From Parelaphostrongylus tenuis (lineage: Eukaryota > Nematoda > Chromadorea > Rhabditida > Metastrongylidae), in contig JAHQIW010002101.1 of assembly GCA_019055375.1 (NCBI GenBank), positions 62,001 through 126,000 on the forward strand: 64,000 nt of DNA, given 5' to 3'. Below are positions 25,029-38,200 of this stretch, piece after piece. The notes beneath the pieces are model-generated. The model was not told the DNA's origin. It ran no database searches and saw only the letters and a list, made by a program, of their open reading frames with translations. Made by a program: the position numbers and the translations under genes. Each line of letters begins with the position of its first letter. Positions within the stretch are counted from its first letter, which is position 1.

Positions 25029-25579
25029 GTATGATTTCATGATTGTCAGATCACTTCCATCATTCGCTTTTCTCACCAGAAGTCATTGACAGTGTAAAAT
25101 AAATTTTGACTAGAAATAAAGCAAATAATCAAAGTTTCATACTTAGTGCTTTCTCATATTCAAGCGATGAAACTCATTTATTTGTTTTCTTTTTATGGGT
25201 CTTATGTATGCTTTTTCTGATATATTTGAATAGAGCTGAAAGGCTAGAACAGCTAGAATACACTAGAACACTTTAATTGCTTGATATACGGCAGCAGACT
25301 ACAGAAAAGTAAACGGTATTAGAACTACGCAAATATTTCCATAGCTTGCTTCGTGTTTATTCATCGCAATCGGCTTCATTGTCGTTACTTCGTCATTGCC
25401 GTCACAGTGTGGGTTATCGTCAGTCCGTATTGTCCTAACTTCGTGATCTTCGCTTCCTGGTCTATTTAAGTCTGAATTGCGCAGCATTACCATTTGTTAT
25501 TCACCAATACGTTCGTGACCCTCTCAGTATTGAAAACAATTCTCTTCTGAGTCTTCAAAATCATATTTAGCACGATACT

Positions 25580-25900
25580 AAGTCTTCTCATAAGTTTTAA
25601 CACTAGGGCAATAAACACCGAATTAATTAGCCAGAAGTAATCAAAACTGCTTGATGACACTGCTCACGACGACAGTCAAAATCGTCGGTCAACTCCTCCA
25701 TAGTCAAAATCGGATCGTCTTCAACTGCTTCGGTGACGTCTTCTCGATTAACTCCGAGGGAAAGTTCGGAGCGCAGCTGGTCCATCGTTGACGGCGCGAA
25801 ATTCAGCAACCAATATGCTCTTCGCCTAGAAACAAATCCTCGAGCCTTTACAAGAGTTAATGCTCTCAAAATTGATCTGTGTATCATGCTCCATTTGTGC
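25580..25900 (-). mobile_element. mariner remnant, N-terminal part
   Basis: The minus frame reads VNREDVTEAVEDDPILTMEE, the helix-turn-helix linker region of a mariner transposase. At 25589-25640 the terminal sequence CACTAGGGCAATAAACACC is shared with the mariner derivatives starting near 57693 and 60290. The C-terminal half is deleted. Confidence 0.6.
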
Positions 25901-26263
25901 TCTTAGAGCAGCAAATTGCGATAAAGGCTTTGCTGAGCGGCCATGATGCGACAAGCATGGACAAATTTGGTACCAAAAGAAAGCTCAGGAAATCCCGCGC
26001 GAAATGGTATGAGAAATGGCAAAATGTACCCAGGCCAATGGTGCATACTTTAAATAGTGTTGTCAAGCAATTTTAATTCCTTGTGGTTAAAAAATTTGAT
26101 GTTTATTACTCTAAAGCCAGAAACTTATGAATGACTTAATATTAATGAATGAATCTCAGCATCATATCCAACTTTTGAAATGTCTTCAAACCAATATTTA
26201 GCCTCTTATAAACAATATCAACTAAGAGTTACATGAAAATTCACTGAGCGGCATTTGTGTTTT

Positions 26264-26274
26264 CTTTCAGCATT
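26264..26274 (+). promoter_or_regulatory. probable SL trans-splice acceptor
   Basis: TTTCTTTCAG ends four bases before the ATG at 26275. The first exon has no upstream coding partner, so this acceptor most likely receives a spliced leader. Confidence 0.5.
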
Positions 26275-29200
26275 ATGCTGGACCGATGGTTGGTCCTAGT
26301 CACTGCCATCTTGTCTGTAGTCCTTGTCCTTACTGACGTTGCAAAGTAGGTTTTACTCGTTTTCCTTCAACTTTGACTAATAAGGACGTTTTAAATATAA
26401 TAAACAAAAAAAAGGAAAATACTCATTATTCACTGTCAAAAACATGTCAAACTCTCCTATTGGTTAAATGTCTTTCCCATTTTCAGTTACACAATATTAA
26501 AGATCGTAGCCGTCAATGAGTCACAAAAAGACGACCTGCGTGAGCTTGATCGGCTTTTAGGACACCAGGTTTGTCCAGCGTGTTTCCACTTTACTCAGAG
26601 GAGATAACAGCATTGAAAAGAAATTTCTCAGTTGTACAACAAGTGATCATTGGGAACTTGTTGTTCTATTACGCCTTAAGACTTTTTACTCTTCTCAGCT
26701 TTCTGAATGAGTTGATTATTCTGACATATACATACATTTAGAATAACTAATTATTAAACTCAGACCCGTTTCTGTCAAATTTCAGATAGATTACTTACGA
26801 AAAGTTCGCTCAACAGGGCAGGTGGCTGAAATGATTATAGGAAAAGACGAGCTTCACTTTGTTCAACAATTCCTCACACAGAAAGGAATACTGAACGAGA
26901 TCTCCAGTAAGTGGATGTTTTACGGAAATAACTTTACATCCGTAAACTCGTAGCCATGATATAGTGTTGCTTTGCGACGTTTCAAGTAAGAATCGGAAAA
27001 ATTCGCAGCACAATTTACGCCTTCAATGAATGGATTGATGTTTACGAAGAGGTTTCAAAGTCGGTGCATCATTCCACTGTACGATCTCAAACTTCGTCAA
27101 AAGTGCCCTCTATCTCAATTTGCACTCGACATTTAGATAGAATGAAGCCAGCAAGAAATAGATAATATTATATGTCAACATGCTACTATGTTATTTCTCG
27201 TATTATTTGATTCTTCATATTTTGGCGACCTGTCATCACGATCTACTGTGCGAATCTCAGCATCTCTTGCATTTAATTTGCTACCACACACTCATCTTCC
27301 ACAAATTTCTTCAAATATTTGAAGTGTAGCTTCAGGTGCAGTTTGAAGATCTCACGTTAATCATGAATCTCGTTGAATGCTGGCCGAGGCGGTCAGGGGT
27401 AGCTATAGAGTTACAATTTAAAAAAAAAATTTCTCCTCTATCTTTAGAGAGCAACACAGCCTCCAGACTACGTTTTCTAAAATCCTTCAGATGGAAAAAA
27501 TCCTACTTCTTATCACGGTGACAAGGATCTGAGCTGTTATTAGCTCAGACCGCAGGCGCATGTGTGGGTACGAGTTCTTATTATCACGTCTTGCAATGGA
27601 AAAATCGGAATTTGTTTGGTAATCTGAGGTACTGAGGGGACACTATTGTGATTAAATGATGAAATATAGTGGAAGATACATCTATAAAACGTTTCATAGT
27701 TAAGAGGACGCACATGTATAGAAAGATCATCTACGTTTCAACGAGAAAACCACATTGCTGTGAAAGGGAACATATTTCTAGCTGTTATATATCATCGTTT
27801 CTTTCTTTTTCGTTCGTGTTTTTGTAGTCATTCGATAGCTTGAGAAATACCTATACTCCCACCAAGTCTACTCTGTCAAATGACTTTTATTTTACTTTCT
27901 GCTAACGAAAAAAGCTAACACTTTGCAAGAAATGTTCGTTTTGGTGAGTATCTGCCTTTTTCCTCCAGATTCGAGGTTTTAGGAGAAAGCATCGCCATTG
28001 TTTCTGCTATGGATAGTTTTTATCGATGTCTCTTCTATCATATTTTACCACTTGCTGGCGACGAAATTCCTCTTAGTGACGACAAAAATCCACATTTCAT
28101 TAGAAAACTGCAACAACGTCAATGTAGCCGCCGTGCTCGCCGCGCAGGATTTCAATGTCGTTGTAAACGTGTTAACTAAGTATCCCAGTCCCATTGTTCA
28201 CTTATTGTCAGTTAGTCCACTTAATTCTTCAGTAAAAACTATGCTAGCAATAGTCAAACTAGTATCTGCGCTTGTATCACTTGGGAACCGTAATGTTATC
28301 GTTACAACTTTTCTGTGATAAATTCTGTGAGAATTGAGTTTGAAGCGATTATCGATTGTCTGAGTAATAAATAGAGGAATGCCAACCATAATGATTTATT
28401 TGCGTTAGAAATCAATTCCTGTGGTCCAACAGGTTAATCAAATATTACATCAAAAAGTACTATATGGCCATAGTCATGTAGGTTATAACGAAAATAACGC
28501 TCGGTATTGGGCGCAAAAATTCTAACCAAAGAACAGTTGCAAAGCAATCTATGAGAATAAGCTATCATTATGATGCCCGCATAAATCACTCATCACCAGC
28601 TAGAGCCGAAGATATAGGGATAGGAAAACCATTGAAGAAGATAAACAAAAAAAGCTTAGATTAAAGCGTTTTGATTTGGATAAAGAGTAATAGAAGAAAA
28701 TCTGTTCCCCACTTCTGACGATGTCTGTTAAAAGATTTCAGGACATCGTCATTTGTTGGAATCTGAAACTTTGGAACATTCATCACTCAACTGATTTACG
28801 ATTCAGTGAAAAAAAGGGAATAAGGATTTTTTTTTTGCTACAGTTCTCTGTTTGCAGTATTGCAAAAGGCGACCCTCAAAATCTGACAGTATTTTACTAC
28901 AATTTTTTGTCCTTATTGACATTGAGTGTGGGAAGCAAAATCATCACGCGTCAAAGATCATCATTAACATTGAGGAGCAGGAGTGGGGCGGTGATCCACT
29001 TAACATGTGGGCTGAGGAGGTGATGATCGGTTTGGATGGACCATTCATGGTTTATTAATTACTTTACGGCCTTTCATTTTTCTGAATACAGGCTTTTCTT
29101 GCACTTTTTGCAACTGTCGAAGGTTTGAGTTTGTTGAGCGCAGAACATAGTGCTGGGCTTCGGTTGTGGAACCCATCCTATATGTTTAAATAAAACAGTG

Positions 29201-32200
29201 TGCCAAGGTGAACTACAAACTCAATAGGTAGAACAAACCAGCTTGTTTTAGCGCAGAATATAACTCAGGAGATTCACCGAGAACGACGAGCTGTACTGGA
29301 CACATCCAACGGTGAAATCACGCTTGACCTCATACAGAAAAAATACTTGTCATTTGATGATGTGAGTTATTCATGTTTTTTTTCATGATGACGCTTAGGA
29401 TGATAACCATGACGTTCATGATTGGTTGACCAGCACTATTCACAAAAAGCTGTGCCCGACCCAACTAAACTTCTATTTTAGTGGTATTTAATGTTCCTTA
29501 GGCAGGATTCTTTTTCGTAGAATCCTTAGGTAGCCGTGCTAAGGTTCTACTACTTTTTACCCCCTATATCTAAAGATAACAGCTTAGCACCCACTGATCA
29601 TTCATGACGATGGCTGGCAAAGAATGGATTGCAAGAAAGTTACAATCAACTATTAACAACTCGAAAACCGACTTTCTGAACCTCGGCATGTTATAATATA
29701 AACTTTGAAATGAGAAGAAAGCTTAGAAAACTAATCTTTATTTAAAGCTTCACGAGGTTGGTATCTTTTCCCAATCGATTGCTCTTCTTTCCGGTCGATG
29801 GGTTTTCTCGATTGCTTGTGGCTGACGTTTCGGCAAATATGCCTTCTTCAGAGCCTGAACGTATTATTCGTTGCAGCTTTATTTATATGACTATACAATA
29901 AGGAAAGAGAAAAAAAAAAAATTTATTTGAAAATCTAAGGTATTGTAAGCGAAAATCGATTCAGGGAAAACCACTCACCTAACCATCTAATCCAGGGACT
30001 ACCTATGTTGTTAGCGCCAGGGTGACGTATGAACCCGCCCCCATGTCAATAGATCAAACTATGCATAGGTGTCAGCTGGGACCCATGCTAGAAAATTAAT
30101 CTGAGATAAGGTGCCATATGGTTGGTTATGTTAAGGCACTCTCCCTTTTTGTTCATTTGCGGGTTTTTGGAATTTATCCAAAAAGCTTCAAGGGTCTTTC
30201 GCGCCGATGTCTTTGGTTCGTGCCCTAGAATTTTGACTACTACCTCGAAGTCATCATCGTTGTGTCTTTGAATCCTATGTGTACCTAGAGGTTTACCTGG
30301 GTCTTTATTTGCTTTTCCATCTAGGTGCTCTTTAATCCGGATGTGAAGTGGTCTGCCTGTTTCGCCAATATATTCATCACCACATGTCTTACAAGAGATT
30401 AGGTATATTGTACCTACGCTCATGCAATCGCCGTCTCTACCGTTGGGGCAAATAACGCAGTCCTTCGTATTACATAGACGGTCATACAAGCGGTTTCGAA
30501 CTAATTGACGACGCAGTGTTTTAGGCGGAATTTCTACAATTCCTACAGAATCTTCTAGACCACTGTTTTTCAGACACTTTCTAATAGCGGTACTGACTTC
30601 GTCTGTTATGAAAGGTAGTTTAAGAGGTACCTTATTGTTTAGGTGTGGCGCCCTGTCGTTCCCATTGCGAGGCTTTTCGCTCCTTTTGGGCCTAACGTTA
30701 GTCTTTGTTTTTCCTTTGTACCCATTAGAAATGGCTATTTTTCGCGCTAAGTCTAGTGATTCCCTTCTTTCATCGTCTCCCGTACAAACACTTACAGCTG
30801 TTCGACACATATTTCGGATAAGTGCCTTTTTAGTATGTGAGGGATGGGAAGAAAGGTAATGTACTAAGATGTTTTTATTACTAGGCTTGCGGTACCATTT
30901 TGTGCTATAGCCACTTTCATTAAGTTGAACTTGAACGTTCAAGAAGGGAAGCCAGCTCTCTGAATTTGGATGTTCTCGCGTCAACTTAATAAACTCTGAC
31001 TGTCCGTTCAGGATTTCGAAATACTTATCCATCTCCTCTTGTGTAGAGCAGATGATGAAACAGTCGTCTATATAGCGACAGTAGAGTATTGGACGCCGAT
31101 GGAGAACTGGAGCTTCCACTTTTGACATGAAAGCGATGGCTAAGCTGGGTGCTAGTCTTTGCCCCATTGCCAACCCTCTAATTTGCGCGAAATATTTTCC
31201 CGACCACCTAAATATCGAACAGCTTAGACATGACCTAAGGAGTGTGATAAGCTGTTGGACCGACAAGCCAAACATATCTACGTTTTCTATGTTCTCTATC
31301 AGTAATTCATGAGTGGCTTGTATTGCGACGTCATTTGAGACGTTTTGTATAGAGCGCTGTAACATCAAACGACTCCATTACGTACGTATGATTTGGACGC
31401 GCATTTTTAAGGTGCTCTAGGAATATATTGGTGTTGGGGAGATGGGTTGGTATGAACTTCAGTAATTGCGACAAAATGAGGCCAAGAAACCAAGTAATCC
31501 TATCCGTCGGCCCGCCTACACAGCTAATGATTGGTCTAACTTTGAATGTAGATGGATCGGTAGACCCAAAATCATTAGCAGAAATTTTATGTGTTTTAAT
31601 GAGTGTGTATAGGACGGGGCAAGTTGGCGATTCAATTTTTAGTTGACGGATAAGAGATTGTTGTAAACCCGCAGCTTTTGCCGTCCGGACCCATTCTTCA
31701 TTCAGTTTTCGGCATTGTGATTTATATTCCTTTTCAGAGGAAGGTCGATAGAGAGAAGCATCTTGGAGATGTTTCTCCGTTATATCAACATCCAACTGAC
31801 GAGGAATAACTACAAATTCCCCACCCTTATCGCTAATAGATAACCGGACTCTTTTTGAGTTTATCAGCTCTCGGACTTCTTTTATACCATGCTTTTGTTT
31901 TTTGGTTAGGTTGGAGCTGAATTTGCTTTGTCGGTAGCGATTAAGTATGTGGAAGAGTTCGTCTGAAAATGTACGGAAGATTGAGTCAATTTCGCTTTCA
32001 GGTTGTTGTTGTTTAAAGAACGTTCGTGGGAAAGGAGGTGGTGGTAATGTTGCCTCTCTACGCTGTGCTAGACCTAACCTTTCTTGTTTCGCTTTATAAC
32101 AGAGTTGATCTAGGACCTCGTGCAAATTACAAGCGATAGCGCGCAACGATGTTTTGGAAAGGGATTGAGCAGGTGAAAAACTTGGCCCTGATTCCAATAG

Positions 32201-35200
32201 TGATTGCGCAGTATCCGTGAGGGTTTATGCCTCCTAATGTGGTAACTCTGGAGGGTTTTGGCGCGTTTTTAACCTAAGGATTCTCCTTCGAACTTGCCAG
32301 GATCGGGGTTTCTTTTACATATGCATATACAAAGGACTGCGTTATTTGTCCCAACGGTAGAGACGGGCGATTGCATGAGCGTAGGTACAATATACCTAGT
32401 CTCTTGTAAGACATGTGCTGGCGAATATATTGGAGAAACAGGCAGGACCACTTCACATCCGCATTAAAGAGCACCTAGATGGAAAAGCAAATAAAGACCC
32501 AGGTAAAAACCCGCAAATGAACAAAAAGGGAGAGTGCCTTAACATAACCAACCATATGGCACCTTATCTCAGATTAATTTTCTAGCATGGGTCCCAGCTG
32601 ACACCTATGCATAGTTTGATCTATTGACATGGGGGCGGGTTCATACGTCACCCTGGCGCTAACAACATAGGTAGTCCCTGGATTAGATGGTTAGGTGAGT
32701 GGTTTTCCCTTAATCGATTTTCGCTTACAATACCTTAGATTTTCAAATAAATTTTTTTTTTTTCTCTTTCCTTATTGTATAGTCATATAAATAAAGCTGC
32801 AACGAATAATACGTTCAGGCTCTGAAGAAGGCATATTTGCCGAAACGTCAGCCACAAGCAATCGAGAAAACCCATCGACCGGAAAGAAGAGCAATCGATT
32901 GGGAAAAGATACCAACCTCGTGAAGCTTTAAATAAAGATTAGTTTTCTAAGCTTTTCTTCTCATTTTCAACTATTTAACAGTTCCAACTGTTGAGCTGAA
33001 AATTAGTACACTGAAAGGTGAAGTGAAACTGTCGTAGACTGACTCATAGCGCTTCAGAGTGGGCGAAGGTTAGAAGTTATCCGAAGTAGTTCATTACCAT
33101 GAAAACCAAGAAAGACCGATTTTCCGTTTCTACCACAAGTTATCTAATTTTTTCTCCAACGTATGAATAGTTTCCACACTGATTTCAATATCTGAAAAAG
33201 TCTCTCTAGTAATAAAGTGAAGCAATAATCGCTATTACTTCTTTGCGATCATTATGTAAATCTTTCCGTTTTTTTCTGTTCTAACAACTAAGGGACTTAC
33301 TCGTTTGAATCAGTGAGACCATGATCGTGTTAGTCGAATTTGACTCAGAGAAATACAAAGTTTTCTTTTTCAGCAGACTTTGTTACTTTTTCAAATGGCT
33401 AAAAATTCCCACAACTTGTTGAAGTATGGCAGGTGGCAACATCAAGCGAGGGTCGTAAGATCTACGCCATTAAGGTAAGCCTACAATCTTCTCTAGCCAT
33501 GTTGGAGCTTTTGCAACAATTTTGTGTGAGCTCTTGGATAAAATCAAACAGAGCGAAATAAGCCTGCAATTTTCTGTTTTATAACACTGCTCAGAATTGA
33601 CCAGGTTACCAAAACTGTTATCTATGCTTTAACCACCAAATTCTAATTGTTTTTCTGTAGAAAGAAAACCCTTTTCTCTTCATTAACGAAATCCTGCTCT
33701 GAGTTTGATAACGTTTTGACTACTTGGTTCGTAAGTGTCTTCAAAGTATTCATGCTAAACTTTTTCCTTTAAATTCGGAGATAAAAACTTGACAAGCATA
33801 GGAGGGAGAAAGAAAGAAGGAAAGAGAGAGGGAGAGAGGGAGAGGGAGAGAAGGAGAGGGAGATAATGGGATATAGGCGACTAAAGAAGAGAGGAACGGA
33901 GAAGTTATTGAATGATTCGTCCTTTGATGGACACAAATATAGTTGGTGGGACGACTGAGACGGCTTGGTTCTTTAGATTGTCACAATAGAAAAATCTTTG
34001 ATGCTCCTCTACTAACAAACTAAACGATCACCACGTTGAGCGAGATGTGTTTTTCTATGGCCGCAATCACTTAGTAAGCAACGTCTGTCGCACCTATATT
34101 GTTATTCTTTGCTTCGAAAACAACATAAAACTCCTGTAAGATAGCCTCTAATGAGCCGACTATGTTCTGTAAGGTGTCCTGGGATCCAGACGCCAACTTA
34201 AGATGACGGACACTATTGATGAAATTTCGAAAATTGGGCCATTTGAGAGTTCTCACGAGACGTTACACATTCTTATGTTTAGAATAAAACCCTGGGAAAA
34301 AACTGTGTACTTTTGAATATTTCAATAAATAATTTTTCAATTTTATAGAAATTTACCGTACGGCTTTCTGAACGAATAAATTGCACAAAATCATTCTAGG
34401 ACGTTTAAACAATCAGAGCATTTGACACTCTGGGTAGTATATGCCTAAGAAAATTGAGTAGTGAGCAAAAAACACGGCCTCAGGCGGGAACCGGGTAGTT
34501 TTGTCAACATTATTCGTCTAGAACTTTGATATTCAGATTGGCTATGCATCGGTCTCAAAGAAACCGATTCTTTGGATTGATGCTGGAATTCATGCACGTG
34601 AATGGATTGCGCATTCTACGGCGTTAAACATTATCTGGAAGGTGTGTGATATTTTCATATAGTTCTGCCTCCCGTAGATGACAACATGGTCATTCCTAGC
34701 TCTTTGAACGTGGATGCGGTTATGAATGATGGGGCAAAGAAACGAACTTTTATGAAAGGCTATAGCCATTCACAACAAAGACAAATATCCACTGAGTGTC
34801 AGTTGAACCGCATAGATTCGATCTTGGATTCAAAGCGCTTCGTCGTCTCGCCCAGTGTACAGTCATTAACCTTATAAATATTGAACGGCGCTTGTAATGT
34901 CTACGCTTTGAAAAATTCTTATCATGATAGACGATCCTATGAGAACTTCCATCGTCAAAATCAACGTTCAGAAAAACAAACCTGGAGAAGGTCAAAGAAA
35001 GGCGCAGTCGTTGATTGATAGTCGTACCGGATCAAGTAGTACATTGGAAAGGGAACGAGGTGTATTGGAATTTCAATTCAACAGCTCGATACATGCGAAT
35101 ATTTCAAAGTGTAGATACTAAAAAAAATTGAGTATTAGCAAAGTATAAACTGATTTCACTTGAGTAATCGAATTTATAACGGATCTTCAAATATTTTGAC

Positions 35201-38200
35201 AATGCTGATAGTCGAAAAACATCCTTAAATTTTCTAAATTGTTGAAGAACCATTAAGAAATTGCGGTTAGTAAAGAACTTTACGTAAAAGAATATTTCAG
35301 CTTGTTCATGATTCGTCATATAAGACACTTCTTAGCCAACTGGACGTCATCGTTGTACCTAATACGAATCCTGATGGTTATGAATACAGCCGCAGAAGAA
35401 ATCGTCTATGGAGAAAAACAAGGTTGTTGACGTTTAAATGTTACTATACCTAACGCTCCCTACTTCCAGCAATCTGATTGTTTAGATCGAAACAAACAGT
35501 AAGTCGATACAGTGATCAATGTAGTGGAGTCGATGGAAACAGAAATTATCCGTTCCACTTCGGAGAGGAAGGAGTCAGTCATTGGCCATGCCAGTAAGCT
35601 TTGTGTATTCAAACACCATGAACCATTGTAGCCTTTTCGAACAAACATTCGTATCTTTCAACTTGCACTCTGTATATCTAGAAGTATAAGAGATATATAG
35701 AGCACCTTACAATGGCTCTTCACATCCGTTCTAAATGAATAAAATAACTAGACGACCTACCTAACTGGAACGGATATAAAGAGCTATTACAAGTGCTCAA
35801 TGTATCTGCTATATGTACACAATTAGATAAATAATATATCTCCTATATGTACATAATTAGAGGAATGTATATAGCATTTAGAGGGCTAGACGATATAAAG
35901 TGAGTTACTAATGAATTCCAGTATTCAGAGAGATTTACTGTGGTCCAAGAGCGATGAGCGAACCTGAGGTATGAAACAGGTTTGCCTAGATTCAAGTTTG
36001 TTCACTGGAGGAACGAATTTCAGGTAATGGGAGTGGTATCGGCGATTATGGAGAGAAAAAATGAAACCAAAGGTTATATAGCTCTGCATTCTTTTGGACA
36101 AGATATTCTTTATCCATGGGGACATAAAATCAATGAATATCCACCCGATGTGGAAGATTTGGCAAGCCTTTAAATATTTCGTTAATGAACTCATCAACTT
36201 GTCCTAATTTAATTACTGCCTATTCTTTTTTCGTGGCAGATATATGGCGCAAGGCACTAAGCGTTAAACGTGATGTGGAATGCAACGGCAAGAAAACAGA
36301 TAAACAAAGGCCGAAACTACAGCTGTGCTTCAGATCCAAAATGATTCTTTTTGAGGCTCACTTTTTGTTCAAAACAACAAGCGAATCCTTGCTTAATCTT
36401 TCTCTTAGCGATGTTCTAACCATACTTGAACCCAATTTGTGCGCTCTAGATTACTCCCGTAGACGAATGATTGTTGACAGCACTGATCGACTCATAACAC
36501 AGCTGTAAAAAAGGCAAAGCATAAGCATTGGTTGGAGTAGTGGATTGCAGATAAGTCGCCGGAAAGGGTGGTCGCGCTTTGAAACTCACGTTAGGCTTCG
36601 AGTTCTGCTGAGAACAATATCCGTTTGGTTAGATTTCAGATTACTGGGTTAAATCAAAACATTCAATGTACAATGAAGAGTAGAAATACATAATTTCCTG
36701 GTATGCAGGTCAATTAATCCAAATATTCCACAGATTCAAAACTTTAATCATTGTGTAACATGGTGTTTCCGCTTGTAACTTAGAGCTATTACATGAAACC
36801 TTTCAATGTCTTCTATTTTTGGAAGGTAATACTGCTATAGTCATCAGATTATTGAGTTGCAGAGGGCAATGGCACATGGAATCGCAGCGGCAATTCGAAC
36901 GGTGTATGGAACAAAGTACCAAGTTTCAAACAGCGCTGCCGGATTGTGTAAGTTGGCCACACTAAATTCAATTATTATCAGTATCGGCTCTTCAAATTGA
37001 TGACTAAGTGATTGAGTAAACCCCAATAATGATTGCAATCGTTCCTCTCGACCAGAATTGGATAGGGGTTGAAGAGGCTTGAAGAGCGCAAAGAGTGTAT
37101 TCAAGCGTCGATTACATATAGGATAAGGGTGTGAGGCGTCCGGCGCTGTTTAATGCCTGAAGATTGCAGATCCATTCGACTTCATTAAGCATTGCAAGAA
37201 GTGGATTAACGCATTTTTGCCAATGACTTGCGGCTGTCTACCGATAAAGAGTATGCCTTGTTACCTCCTAGACAAGACTGGCACCCATCTGCCGACCTCA
37301 GAGCGATGGCAGGCTTCTTGTGCTCAGGGCGTGCGATATAATCAAAAATCACGTGCACAATGAAGAGCACCCTCCATCCACTAATACGCTCGCTCTTCAT
37401 CTAGATTGTATGAAGAATTTGGAATGCTCCGAAATCTATATTACAGCCGCTGCTGTGGCTGAGAAAAAAAATATCCGGAGGAATGCCAACAGAATTCGAA
37501 CGCATATCACCTTATTCACTACATAATCTTTCATCCTCTTTCAAGCCAGTAATGATAGATTGACAGTGTGTGAACTTTCTGAATTATATTGACCCCCATA
37601 AAATAGAAATATACTTGATAATAATGCCTTTTCCATGCTAACGACAGTGATCTCCGCTCGCTGGATTCTGCTTGAACAGTCATGAAGCAGCGAGCGACTC
37701 ACCATTAGGACCATTGACGTTGAAACTTATCCATGTATCCTGAGAAGAATCTGATTTACAAGTAAACAAACCCACCTCCAGTTTACAAAAGTGTGCGATT
37801 AAGATTTCTGAGGATCTGCAAACTTCTTATCGCTCTATCCGATAAATCCAACTAAAGGCACGATCGACAAGCATTCAAAATGACAATTTGGAGAGAAACA
37901 ACTCGGCCCCAAGTCATAACCGAGCCCGTACGGGAATTGAAAGCTTTTATGTAAAGTGCTACTAAGTCGTCCTAGGAACCCAACTGTAGTCTTCACTTTT
38001 TCACAATCCATAGGATATTAGAGAAAATCAAAACGGTTTACCAAACCGTTTTTCAGTTATGTAAGACAACACTACCAGTATCACGTTGCTAGGCTTACTC
38101 GATAGTTTAGGCTAAACCATGTCTTAGATGTCTTTGTCTTGTCATTATTTCAGACCCCGCATCAGGAGCGGCAGACGATTGGGCAAAAAGCATAGGGATC

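Larger units (their letters stand above)
29701..32968 (-). mobile_element. Penelope-like retroelement with inverted truncated copy
   Basis: The coding part runs 32230 to 30088 on the minus strand. The 3' end lies near 29701, where the hammerhead-like motif sits at 29823-29856. On the other side, 32290-32968 is an inverted copy of the same 3' end: it includes part of the GIY-YIG region, lacks an internal block, and repeats the motif at 32818-32853. About 400 bases at each extreme pair with each other (29701-30110 and 32560-32968). Such head-to-head truncated partners are a known habit of Penelope-like elements. It lies in intron 4 of the carboxypeptidase gene, opposite in strand. Confidence 0.85.

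Noticed and set aside
36185..36508. 107-codon plus frame inside the carboxypeptidase gene
   Set aside because: It falls in an intron between two in-phase exons and has no family motif.
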